Part shown: positions 23,541-31,956 of the stretch, one piece after another | Position numbering within the stretch: the stretch's first letter is position 1 | How the letters are laid out: each line of letters starts with the position of its first letter | Origin: an uncultured Collinsella sp. | GTDB taxonomy: Bacteria > Actinomycetota > Coriobacteriia > Coriobacteriales > Coriobacteriaceae | Reading direction: 5' to 3' | Assembly (NCBI GenBank): GCA_959026725.1 | Contig: CAUFMG010000002.1 | Span: 124,001 to 188,000 of the forward strand | Length of the DNA: 64,000 nt | Program-made: the position numbers and the translations under genes | The notes under the pieces: generated by a model | Told to the model about the DNA's origin: nothing | The model's database searches: none | Seen by the model: only the letters and a program-made list of their open reading frames with translations

Positions 23541-24317
23541 CTATTCGCTCGCGGGACGCAGCGATGCCTCCTCAAAATGGAAGGATCGCAAACCGCCTTC
23601 CGTTTCGATACACGCGCGACCAAAGCCATCGACGGTTTTAAAGATGCCGCGTGCTAGCTCGTCGCCGGCAGGGGAACGGGCGATAACGTGCTCCCCAATC
23701 CAATTGAGGTGAGTGACATATTCGCCGTGGACGGGCGCGAGCGGTCCGCCGTCTTCTTCCATGGCGTTAAGACGCTCTGCCCACGCATCTACAGCGTCTA
23801 TAACTGCGTGATAGACCTCATCGAGGAGCATGTTGACGGTGGGAACGCTCTCGTTAAGGTCCGAGAGGCCAATTGCCGCCAGACCGCCATCGGGTACCTC
23901 TTGGGGCGTGTAGTTTACGTTGACGCCAATGCCGCAGACGGCGAAGGGCTTGCCTTCGTTATCGCGTGCGGCCTCGACCAGAATGCCGCCGAGCTTGCGT
24001 CCTCGCGCGACAAGGTCGTTGGGCCATTTAAGGTGAATCTCGTTTGCAAGACCCTGCTTTTCGAGTGCTTCAAGCACCGCTAGGCCGCTGACGGCGGCAA
24101 GACCAGAGAACTTTGCAGGATTAACGCATGGGCGCAGGACAATCGAAAGCAATAAGTTGCCGACGGTTGAGTCCCACTTGTGCCCGCGCCGGCCGCGTCC
24201 TGCTGTTTGAGCCCGGGCGGCAAGTCCTGTGCCGTGCGGCGCTCCCTGTTTTCCTGCTTCGAGCAGGTCATCGTTGGTCGATCCGGTTACGTCGACTATC
24301 GTTAATTTGGCATCCAT
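23541..24317 (-). CDS. birA: Biotin--[acetyl-CoA-carboxylase] ligase
   Basis: A 258-residue monofunctional (class I) biotin protein ligase. The biotinoyl-AMP loop is GRGRRGHKW and the conserved KWPNDL follows; the small C-terminal domain is present. There is no N-terminal winged helix, so it should not act as a repressor itself. It is divergent from the operon that encodes its substrate, the biotin carrier AccB, and shares a 176-bp control region holding two dyads. TAGGAGGTAGC precedes the ATG on the minus strand. Confidence 0.95.
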   Translation of the reverse strand: MDAKLTIVDVTGSTNDDLLEAGKQGAPHGTGLAARAQTAGRGRRGHKWDSTVGNLLLSIVLRPCVNPAKFSGLAAVSGLAVLEALEKQGLANEIHLKWPNDLVARGRKLGGILVEAARDNEGKPFAVCGIGVNVNYTPQEVPDGGLAAIGLSDLNESVPTVNMLLDEVYHAVIDAVDAWAERLNAMEEDGGPLAPVHGEYVTHLNWIGEHVIARSPAGDELARGIFKTVDGFGRACIETEGGLRSFHFEEASLRPASE

Positions 24318-24412
24318 AACGGTTGCTACCTCCTAAGTTAATAAGGCAATCGCGTAATGGTGTCGAGAGATAGACACAATGTGAAGCCTTTGTCGCATTT
24401 GGACAATTTAAT

Positions 24413-24474
24413 GTTAACACGTCAACAACGACTAAAATGCGCTATCCTCTCTTGGTCGATGTAAACACGTCAAC
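24413..24474. promoter_or_regulatory. Two operator-like dyads in the birA/fabH control region
   Basis: GTTAACACGTCAAC at 24413-24426 and GTAAACACGTCAAC at 24461-24474 differ at one base and are each imperfect palindromes (GTTRAC-RY-GTYAAC). They start 48 bp apart. The first overlaps the likely -35 region of a promoter with TAAAAT at 24433-24438 or TATCCT at 24443-24448; the second lies just before the fabH ribosome-binding site. No regulator gene is adjacent. Confidence 0.6.
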
Positions 24475-24493
24475 AACTCAAAGGAGGCTAGTG

Positions 24494-25453
24494 ATGGGTT
24501 TCACGATTCTTGGAACAGGCTCGGCGCTTCCTGAGCGCAGTGTTTCCAATGACGAGCTGTCTGAGTTCCTCGATACCTCGGATGAGTGGATTTTTACCCG
24601 CACAGGTATCAAGAGCCGCCACGTCTGTACCACCGAGTCACTTGACGACCTTGCCGTAGCGGCGAGCGAGCGGGCACTCCAGGTGTCCGGAATCGACGCG
24701 AGCCAGCTGGATCTGATCGTTTGCTCGACGACGACGGGTGACCACCTTGTTCCCGCTGAGGCGTGTGCCGTTGCTGAGCGACTAGGAGCGGCGTGCCCTG
24801 CCTTCGATGTCTCGGCGGCCTGTGCCGGCTTCGTGTTTGCGCTCGATGTCGCCGAGGGCTATATCGAGCGCGGTCGTGCCGAGCGCGTGCTTATCGTTGC
24901 TGCTGAGCAGATGACGCGCGCGCTCGACTGGACCGACCGCGCCACCTGCGTGCTCTTTGGCGATGGGGCAGGCGCCGCAGTGATTGGGGCTGGGGGAGAC
25001 AGCCCCCTTGCCGTTGAGCTTTCGACGGCGCCCGACGTCGAGACGTTACACGTTCCCGGTCTGGTCGGCACCTCGCCGTTTAAGGCTTCCGCAGATAGCG
25101 CGAGCGTGCTGTCCATGAATGGCCGCCGCGTGTTCAAGTTCGGCGTCAACGCCATCTGTGACACGGTCCATAAGCTTGCGATCGATGCGAGCATTTTGGT
25201 CGAAGACATCGATCATTTTGTATTCCATCAGGCTAACGAACGAATCCTGAGCCAGGCGGTCAAGCGTCTGGGCGTGCCGGACGAGCGTGTGGTTCGCACG
25301 TTGCGCGAGACCGGCAACATTTCGAGCGCATGCATTCCGCTTGCCCTCGACCGGCTGGCAAACGCCGGTGCACTTCACACGGGCGACACGATCGCCTTGG
25401 TTGGATTTGGCGCCGGTCTGGATATAGGTGGCTATCTGCTTCGTTGGAAGTAG
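24494..25453 (+). CDS. fabH: Beta-ketoacyl-ACP synthase III
   Basis: A 319-residue KAS III that starts FASII by condensing an acyl-CoA with malonyl-ACP. The catalytic triad is Cys110 in SAACAGF, His245 in HQANERI and Asn275 in GNISSA; GTGSALPE opens the protein. AAAGGAGG at 24480-24487 fixes the ATG at 24494. First gene of a ten-gene fatty-acid operon. Confidence 0.97.
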   Translation: MGFTILGTGSALPERSVSNDELSEFLDTSDEWIFTRTGIKSRHVCTTESLDDLAVAASERALQVSGIDASQLDLIVCSTTTGDHLVPAEACAVAERLGAACPAFDVSAACAGFVFALDVAEGYIERGRAERVLIVAAEQMTRALDWTDRATCVLFGDGAGAAVIGAGGDSPLAVELSTAPDVETLHVPGLVGTSPFKASADSASVLSMNGRRVFKFGVNAICDTVHKLAIDASILVEDIDHFVFHQANERILSQAVKRLGVPDERVVRTLRETGNISSACIPLALDRLANAGALHTGDTIALVGFGAGLDIGGYLLRWK

Positions 25454-25504
25454 TCGCACATAGGAAATAAAAACGCCCTAGGGCACAACCAAAGGAGAAC
25501 TACC

Positions 25505-25741
25505 ATGGCAGATCAGAAGACCTTCGAGCGCGTTTGCGACGTTATCCGCGAGACCGCTGGTCTTGACGACGTTGAGATGAAGCCCGAGTCCACGCTCGAG
25601 GAGATTGGTCTCGACAGCCTGGGCACCGTCGAGATCCTCGTCGCCGTCGAGGACGAGTTTGGCATCCAGCTCGATACCGAGGAGAACCCCAAGACGGTCG
25701 GCGAGTTCGCCGATACGGTCGAGGCGGCATTGGAGAAGTAG
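25505..25741 (+). CDS. acpP: Acyl carrier protein
   Basis: A 78-residue ACP; Ser38 in GLDSLGTVEI is the 4'-phosphopantetheine site. Acidic throughout, as in the family. It lies 51 bp after fabH and its stop is 2 nt before fabK. Confidence 0.97.
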   Translation: MADQKTFERVCDVIRETAGLDDVEMKPESTLEEIGLDSLGTVEILVAVEDEFGIQLDTEENPKTVGEFADTVEAALEK

Positions 25742-25743
25742 AG

Positions 25744-26688
25744 ATGCTCAAGACTCCTCTCTGCGATCTGCTCGGCATCGAAAAGCCCGTGTTCCAGGGC
25801 GGTATGGCCTGGATTGCCGATGCCTCGCTGGCGTCCGCAGTGTCCGAGGCGGGTGGCTTAGGCATCATTGCGGCCATGAACGCCGACGCCAACTGGCTGC
25901 GCGACCAGATTCACGAGCTGCGCGCCAGGACGGATAAGCCCTTTGGCGTCAACGTCATGCTCATGAGCCCGTTCGCCGACGAGGTTGCACAGGTCGTGAT
26001 TGACGAGCGAGTGCCGGTCGTCGTGACGGGCGCCGGCAATCCCGCCAAGTACATGAAGGCGTGGAACGAGGCGGGCATCAAGGTCATCCCGGTCGTTGCC
26101 TCGGTGGCGCTGGCGCGCCTCGTGGCACGTCGTGGAGCCACGGCGGTTGTTGCCGAGGGTACCGAATCGGGCGGCCATATTGGCGAGACCTCGACGATGG
26201 CACTGGTGCCGCAGGTCGTCGATGCGGTTGACATTCCCGTCGTGGCCGCCGGCGGTATTGCCGACGGCCGCGGCGTGGCGGCCGCCTTTATGCTGGGCGC
26301 CGAAGGCGTGCAAGTGGGTACGCGCTTTCTGGTCGCAGACGAGTGCACCGTCTCGGAGCAGTACAAAGAGATGGTCCTGAAGGCCAACGACACTTCAACG
26401 CGTGCGACCGGTCGCTCGACGGGACATCCAGTGCGCGCCCTCAAGAGCCCCTTCACCAACGCCTATGCCAAGAGCGAGGGTTCCGGCGCGAGTGCCGAGG
26501 AGCTCGGTGCTATGGGAACCGGTGCGCTGCGTAAGGCCGCCAAGGACGGCAACTACGAAGAGGGTTCGTTTTTGTGTGGACAGATTGCCGGCATGGTTAG
26601 CGAGCGCCAGAGCGCACGCGAAATCGTTGACGATCTGGTCGATGGCGCCGAGCGCGTCCTGAAGGGTGCGTCCGCATGGGTAGCGTAG
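25744..26688 (+). CDS. fabK: Enoyl-ACP reductase II (FMN-dependent)
   Basis: A 314-residue TIM-barrel flavoprotein of the FabK/2-nitropropane dioxygenase-like family that reduces trans-2-enoyl-ACP. PVFQGGMAWIADASLASAVS is the typical opening, AEGTESGGHIG the flavin/catalytic loop containing the conserved His, and AAGGIADGRG with GAEGVQVGTRF the phosphate-binding end. FabK in place of FabI is associated with triclosan insensitivity. It overlaps fabD by 13 bp. Confidence 0.93.
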   Translation: MLKTPLCDLLGIEKPVFQGGMAWIADASLASAVSEAGGLGIIAAMNADANWLRDQIHELRARTDKPFGVNVMLMSPFADEVAQVVIDERVPVVVTGAGNPAKYMKAWNEAGIKVIPVVASVALARLVARRGATAVVAEGTESGGHIGETSTMALVPQVVDAVDIPVVAAGGIADGRGVAAAFMLGAEGVQVGTRFLVADECTVSEQYKEMVLKANDTSTRATGRSTGHPVRALKSPFTNAYAKSEGSGASAEELGAMGTGALRKAAKDGNYEEGSFLCGQIAGMVSERQSAREIVDDLVDGAERVLKGASAWVA

Positions 26689-27602
26689 CGTTTCTGTTTG
26701 CCGGCCAGGGTGCCCAACACCCCGCGATGGGCGTCGACCTGATCGAGACATCGCCGGCGGCCGCCGAGGTGTTCACCATTGCCGACGAGGTGCGCCCGGG
26801 GACGAGCGAGCAGTGCCGGAGCGCCTCCAAGGAGGAGCTCTCGCAGACCGAGAACACGCAGCCTTGCGTGTTCGTGCACGACTTGGCTGTCGCCGTCGCC
26901 CTGCGCGAGCGCGGCGTGGTGCCTGCCGCCTGTGCGGGATTCTCGCTGGGCGAGGTCGCTGCACTCAGCTTTGCGGGGGCATTCGATACGCGAGCGGGTT
27001 TTGAGCTCGTGTGTGAGCGCGCGGCATTGATGGCCACGGCGGCCGAGCGTCACCCTGGCGGCATGCGCGCCGTCATCAAACTTGATGCTGCGCAAGTCGA
27101 GAACCTGGCTGCGCAGGCCGGCGAGGACTGCTGGCCGGTCAACTACAACAGTCCCCAGCAGACGGTTGTGGCCGGAGCGCCCGATGCGCTGCAGACCCTC
27201 GACGTCCTAGTAAAAGAGGCTGGCGGCCGCGCCATGAAGGTCGCGGTGTCGGGTGCATTTCATAGCCCCTATATGGCCGAGGCGACCTGTGGCCTTGCCG
27301 CATATATTGAGGCCGGTCACGCGCCGTCCCCGTTGCTCATTCCTGTTTTGGCAAATATGACAGCGGCGCCCTATCCGGCGGACCCCCAGACGGCATCGGA
27401 TGTCTTGGCCAATCAGGTGAGCAATGCCGTGCGCTGGGTCGATACGCTGCATGCTCTGCAGGATCAAGGCATCGACACATTTATTGAGGTCGGCCCCGGC
27501 AAAACGCTGTCCGGCCTGATCAAGCGTACGTTGAGCGACGTTCGTGTGTATTCGTGCGAGACGGCCGAGCAGGTCGCAGCTATTGCCGACGAGCTCGCAT
27601 AG
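26676..27602 (+). CDS. fabD: Malonyl-CoA:ACP transacylase
   Basis: A 308-residue acyltransferase loading malonyl groups onto ACP. AFLFAGQGAQ begins the fold; the nucleophile is Ser90 in GFSLGEVAAL and the catalytic His is in GAFHSPYM. Its start overlaps the end of fabK, indicating translational coupling. Confidence 0.95.
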   Translation: MGSVAFLFAGQGAQHPAMGVDLIETSPAAAEVFTIADEVRPGTSEQCRSASKEELSQTENTQPCVFVHDLAVAVALRERGVVPAACAGFSLGEVAALSFAGAFDTRAGFELVCERAALMATAAERHPGGMRAVIKLDAAQVENLAAQAGEDCWPVNYNSPQQTVVAGAPDALQTLDVLVKEAGGRAMKVAVSGAFHSPYMAEATCGLAAYIEAGHAPSPLLIPVLANMTAAPYPADPQTASDVLANQVSNAVRWVDTLHALQDQGIDTFIEVGPGKTLSGLIKRTLSDVRVYSCETAEQVAAIADELA

Positions 27603-27632
27603 TCCACAGGGCTGTAACCCGAAAGGAATGAC

Positions 27633-28406
27633 ATGGGCAACTTGAACAATGGCGCGCTCGAGCGCAACGACTCACGTCGCGTGGCACTGGTCACGGGCGG
27701 CTCGCGGGGTATCGGCCGCGCCTGCGCTATCGGTCTGGCGGAGGATGGCTACGATATCGCCGTCGTCTATGCCGGCGGCGTCGATGCGGCGCGCGAGACG
27801 TGCGACGCCTGCGAGGCGGCTGGCGCCACGGCGCGCTCATATCAATGTGACGTGGCCGACCCCGCTGCCGTCAACGCGTGCGTGGAAGCGGTCCTCAACG
27901 ACTTTGGCTCCATTTGGGCGCTCGTCAACAACGCTGGCATCACCCGCGATGGCCTGCTCATGCGCATGGGCGATGACGCCTTCGATCGCGTGCTCGATGT
28001 CAATCTTAAAGGAACGTTTAACACGACGCGTGCGCTCACCAAGACCTTTATGCGCCAGCGCGGCGGCTGCGTCGTCAACATGAGCTCGGTTGTGGGCCTG
28101 ATGGGCAATGCCGGGCAGGCCAACTACGCTGCCTCCAAGGCGGGCGTGATCGGCCTGACCAAGGCGGTGGCGCGCGAGCTTGCGCCCCGCGGTGTACGAG
28201 TGAACGCGGTCGCCCCCGGGTTTGTCGAGACAGATATGACGGCAAAGCTCTCGGAGAAGGTGTGTACGGTAACCGAGGAGCAGATTCCCCTTAAGCGTAT
28301 GGCGCAGCCCGAAGAGGTGGCCGGTGTGGTGCGATTTTTAGTGAGCGATGCGGCTGCCTACATTACGGGCGAAGTCGTACGCGTCGACGGCGGAATGGCG
28401 ATGTAG
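27633..28406 (+). CDS. fabG: 3-oxoacyl-ACP reductase
   Basis: A 257-residue short-chain dehydrogenase reducing beta-ketoacyl-ACP with NADPH. TGGSRGIG binds the dinucleotide, NNAGITRDGLLMRM is FabG-typical, and Tyr165-x3-Lys169 in YAASK is the catalytic pair. An N-terminal stretch of about 15 residues precedes the Rossmann fold. GAAAGGA precedes the ATG. Confidence 0.95.
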   Translation: MGNLNNGALERNDSRRVALVTGGSRGIGRACAIGLAEDGYDIAVVYAGGVDAARETCDACEAAGATARSYQCDVADPAAVNACVEAVLNDFGSIWALVNNAGITRDGLLMRMGDDAFDRVLDVNLKGTFNTTRALTKTFMRQRGGCVVNMSSVVGLMGNAGQANYAASKAGVIGLTKAVARELAPRGVRVNAVAPGFVETDMTAKLSEKVCTVTEEQIPLKRMAQPEEVAGVVRFLVSDAAAYITGEVVRVDGGMAM

Positions 28407-28442
28407 AAACCAGGGCCGAAGAACGGCTTGGATGAGGAGACC

Positions 28443-29693
28443 ATGATGGAACAGAGAGTTGCAATCACCGGTATCGGTGCCGTGTCGCCGCTCGGCAACA
28501 CCGCGCTTGCCACCTGGGCGGCCATGTGCGCCGGCACGTGCGGCATCGGCCCGATCACGCACTTCGATACCGATGCGTTTGCCGTCAAGGTGGCAGCCGA
28601 GGTCAAGGGCTTTGACGGCAACGAGTACTTTGGCAAGCGTGACGCCAAGCATCTCGACCCCTGCGTTCAGTTTGCGATGGCGGCTTCGGACGAAGCCATG
28701 CACGATGCGGGCTTTGATGTCGAAGGCGCCATCGATCGCGAGCGCCTGGGCGTCTACGTGGGCTCGGGCGTGGGCGGCATGACGACGCTCGTCGACAACG
28801 TCCATACGATTGCCGAACGTGGGCCCCGCCGCGCATCGCCCTATATGATCGCGATGATGATCCCCAACATGGCATCGGGCAATATCGCAATCCGCCACAA
28901 GGCAAAGGGCCCGACCCTGCCCGTGGTGACCGCGTGCGCAACCTCGGCCCATGCGGTGGGCGAGGCGTTCCGCGCCATCAAGCACGGCTATGCCGACGCG
29001 ATCCTCGCGGGCGGCGCCGAGGCTGCAATTATCCCCGATGCCGTTGCGGGCTTTACGTCCTGCCGCGCATTGACCACCAACCCCGATCCCGCGACGGCCT
29101 GCCGTCCGTTCGATGCAGACCGCGACGGCTTTGTGATGGGCGAGGGCGCCTGCGTGCTGGTACTCGAGAGCATGGAACATGCGCAGGCGCGCGGTGCGCA
29201 CATTTATGCCGAGGTCGTGGGCTACGGCAACACCGATGATGCCTATCACATCACGAGTCCTGATCCCGAGGCTGCCGGCATTGCCCGCGCGATATCGCTG
29301 GCGGTGACCGAGGGCGACGTCAAGCCTTCCGAGGGTCTCTACATCAATGCCCACGGCACATCGACCAAGCTCAACGATTCGTCCGAGACGACGGGCATTA
29401 AGCGTGCGCTCGGCGAGGACGCGGCGCGCGCCGCGCACGTCTCGTCGACTAAGTCGATGACCGGCCACATGATCGGTGCCACGGGCGCCATCGAGGTCAT
29501 GGCCTGCGCCATGGCGCTCGAGCAGGGCGTGGTGCCGCCGACCATTAACTACCACACGCCCGATCCCGCCTGCGATCTTGACTACACGCCCAATCGCGCG
29601 GTTCGCGCCGACCTTACCTGGGCGCTTTCGACCAACCTGGGCTTTGGCGGACACAACGCCGCCATCGCGCTGCGTAGATATACGAGGAGCTAG
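28443..29693 (+). CDS. fabF: Beta-ketoacyl-ACP synthase II
   Basis: A KAS I/II elongation condensing enzyme of about 416 residues. The nucleophile Cys is in VTACATSAHAVGE; the two catalytic histidines are in NAHGTSTKLND and KSMTGHMIGA. AGGAG at 28435-28439 is followed by ATGATG; the second ATG (28446) is better spaced, so the protein may be one residue shorter. Confidence 0.95.
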   Translation: MMEQRVAITGIGAVSPLGNTALATWAAMCAGTCGIGPITHFDTDAFAVKVAAEVKGFDGNEYFGKRDAKHLDPCVQFAMAASDEAMHDAGFDVEGAIDRERLGVYVGSGVGGMTTLVDNVHTIAERGPRRASPYMIAMMIPNMASGNIAIRHKAKGPTLPVVTACATSAHAVGEAFRAIKHGYADAILAGGAEAAIIPDAVAGFTSCRALTTNPDPATACRPFDADRDGFVMGEGACVLVLESMEHAQARGAHIYAEVVGYGNTDDAYHITSPDPEAAGIARAISLAVTEGDVKPSEGLYINAHGTSTKLNDSSETTGIKRALGEDAARAAHVSSTKSMTGHMIGATGAIEVMACAMALEQGVVPPTINYHTPDPACDLDYTPNRAVRADLTWALSTNLGFGGHNAAIALRRYTRS

Positions 29694-29696
29694 AGC

Positions 29697-30170
29697 ATGG
29701 ATTCCAAAAGACTTGCCGAGATAGCCGATGTTATGGAGAACCGCGGCCTCACGCGCGTACGCGTTGAGGAGCCCGATGGCACCGCGGTCGAACTCGAGCG
29801 CGCGAGCGCCGCACAGCCGGTTGCCGTGCCCATGCCCATGCCGAGCGCTATAGCCACTCCAGTTGCAGCTCCCACAGTCGCGCCTGCCGCACCGGAGCCC
29901 GCCGCGCAGGCGCCTGCCGCCGCACCGGAGCCCAAGGGCACCGAGGTGACCGCTCCCATGGTCGGCGTGTTCTATGCTGCCCCGGCGCCGGGCGACGAGC
30001 CGTTTGTGCACGTGGGCTCCAAGGTCAAGGCCGGCGAGACCCTCTGCATCATCGAGGCCATGAAGGTTCTCAACGAGGTGACGGCCGAGGCGGATGGCGA
30101 GGTGCTCGAGATCTGCGTGGCCGACGGCGACCTCGTGGAGTTCGGCAGCTGCCTCATGAGGATCGGATAG
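29697..30170 (+). CDS. accB: Biotin carboxyl carrier protein of acetyl-CoA carboxylase
   Basis: A 157-residue BCCP. A short N-terminal helical part is followed by a Pro/Ala-rich linker (about 45-82) and the biotinyl domain with Lys123 in EAMKVLNEV. It is modified by BirA encoded at the other side of the operon control region. It starts 3 nt after the fabF stop. Confidence 0.96.
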   Translation: MDSKRLAEIADVMENRGLTRVRVEEPDGTAVELERASAAQPVAVPMPMPSAIATPVAAPTVAPAAPEPAAQAPAAAPEPKGTEVTAPMVGVFYAAPAPGDEPFVHVGSKVKAGETLCIIEAMKVLNEVTAEADGEVLEICVADGDLVEFGSCLMRIG

Positions 30171-30179
30171 GTGATATCC

Positions 30180-30602
30180 ATGAACAAAGAAGAGCTCAAG
30201 AAGCTGTTACCGCATCGCGAGCCGATGCTTTTGCTCGACGAAGCCGAGCTGGTGGGCGACGAGGCCCACGGCAAGATCACGATTACGGGCGACGAATACT
30301 TTTTGCAGGGGCATTTTCCGGGAAACCCGGTGGTCCCCGGCGTGATCCAGTGCGAGATGCTCGCCCAAAACTGCTGCGTGCTGCTGATGGGCGATGAGGA
30401 GGCGCGCGGCGCGACGCCGTTCTACACGAGTCTGGACAAGGTGCGCTTTAAGCGTCCGGTGCGCCCGGGCGACACGGTGGATCTGGTGTGCTCCATCACG
30501 CGTGCGCGCGGGCCGTTCCGCTTTGCGACGGGTACCGCGAGCGTCAACGGTGAGGTTTGCTGCCGCGCCGATATGTCTTTTGCACTCATGCACGAAAGTT
30601 AA
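30180..30602 (+). CDS. fabZ: 3-hydroxyacyl-ACP dehydratase
   Basis: A 140-residue hot-dog-fold dehydratase. LLPHREPMLLLDE is the standard opening, HFPGNPVVPGV holds the catalytic His, and Glu in VIQCEML is the partner. ATG at 30180 is preferred to GTG at 30171 because AGGTGAT lies just upstream and the family starts near this point. It sits between accB and accC. Confidence 0.95.
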   Translation: MNKEELKKLLPHREPMLLLDEAELVGDEAHGKITITGDEYFLQGHFPGNPVVPGVIQCEMLAQNCCVLLMGDEEARGATPFYTSLDKVRFKRPVRPGDTVDLVCSITRARGPFRFATGTASVNGEVCCRADMSFALMHES

Positions 30603-30612
30603 GGAAGGCTCC

Positions 30613-31956
30613 ATGTTCGACAAAGTGCTCATCGCCAACCGCGGCGAAGTCGCGGTCCGTGTTATCCGCGCGTGCCGCGATATGGGCATCAAGACCGTCG
30701 CTGTTTATTCCACGGCCGATGCGGACGCGCTGCACGTGCAGCTTGCCGACGAGGCGTATTGCATCGGTGGCCCGCGTCTTGCCGAGAGCTACCTCAACGA
30801 CGATGCTGTGCTCACCTGTGCCGTAAAGTCGGGAGCTAAGGCAATTCATCCCGGCTATGGCTTCTTTTCCGAGAAGGCGAGCTTCGTGCGCGACTGCGAC
30901 AAGTATGGCCTGGCGTTTGTTGGTCCTTCGGCCAAGGTGATCGACAGCATGGGCGACAAGGACGCCGCACGTCGAACGGCTGCCGCGGCGGGCGTGCCCA
31001 TCGTGCCGGGCTGCGATTTGCTCAAAAGCCCCGAGGAGGCAACGGCCGAGGCCGAGCGCATTGGCTGTCCCGTGCTCATTAAGGCGCGTGCAGGTGGCGG
31101 CGGTCGCGGTATTCGCAAGGTCGAGCGCGTGGAAGATGCGGCAAAGGCGTTCATCGAGGCGCGTGCCGAGGGCGAGGCCGTCTTTGGCGACGGCGAGTGC
31201 TACATGGAGAAGTTCGTCGCGCCGGCGCACCATGTCGAGGTGCAGATTATGGCCGATAAGCAGGGCCATGTGTTTTCGCTTGGCGAGCGCGAGTGCTCGG
31301 TGCAGCGTCGCAACCAAAAGCTGATCGAGGAGAGCCCCGCGCCGTGCCTCGACGGACACGACGACATTCGTGCTCGCATGCACAAGGCAGCGCGTGACCT
31401 GGCTCGTGCCGTCGGCTACGAAGGAGCCGGTACCATCGAGTTCCTGTATTCGGACGACGGCAATTTCTACTTTATGGAAATGAACACGCGCTTGCAGGTG
31501 GAGCATCCGGTTACGGAGTTTGTGACCGATACCGACTTGGTCAAGTGGCAGCTGCGCGTGGCAGCCGGCCAGCCTCTGCCCTTTGAGCAGGAGGATATGC
31601 CGGTCCGCAACCACGCCATGGAGTGCCGCATCAATGCCGAAACGCCGGACTTTCTGCCGTCATGCGGAACGGTCACCGCGTTGCGTGTGCCGGGTGGTCC
31701 GCGCGTGCGCTGGGATTCCGCCATGTTTGCCGGTGCGAAAGTTCCGCCGTACTACGACTCCATGCTCGGCAAGCTCATCGTGTGTGCGCCCACGCGTGAC
31801 GGCGCCATTCGCAAGATGCGCTCGGCCCTGGGCGAGCTCGTGATTGAGGGCGTGAGCGAAAACAGCGAGCTTCAGCTCGACGTGCTGGCAAACGACGAGT
31901 TCTTGTCGGGCATGTATCACACCGATCTAATGGGGCATCTCTATGCTGATGAATAG
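30613..31956 (+). CDS. accC: Biotin carboxylase subunit of acetyl-CoA carboxylase
   Basis: A 447-residue ATP-grasp enzyme that carboxylates the biotin of AccB. ANRGEVAVRVIRAC opens it; the glycine-rich KARAGGGGRGIR, then ERECSVQRRNQK and EMNTRLQVEHPVTE hold ATP, Mg and catalytic residues. AAGGAAGG precedes the ATG at 30613. The last 14 bases overlap accDA. Confidence 0.97.
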   Translation: MFDKVLIANRGEVAVRVIRACRDMGIKTVAVYSTADADALHVQLADEAYCIGGPRLAESYLNDDAVLTCAVKSGAKAIHPGYGFFSEKASFVRDCDKYGLAFVGPSAKVIDSMGDKDAARRTAAAAGVPIVPGCDLLKSPEEATAEAERIGCPVLIKARAGGGGRGIRKVERVEDAAKAFIEARAEGEAVFGDGECYMEKFVAPAHHVEVQIMADKQGHVFSLGERECSVQRRNQKLIEESPAPCLDGHDDIRARMHKAARDLARAVGYEGAGTIEFLYSDDGNFYFMEMNTRLQVEHPVTEFVTDTDLVKWQLRVAAGQPLPFEQEDMPVRNHAMECRINAETPDFLPSCGTVTALRVPGGPRVRWDSAMFAGAKVPPYYDSMLGKLIVCAPTRDGAIRKMRSALGELVIEGVSENSELQLDVLANDEFLSGMYHTDLMGHLYADE

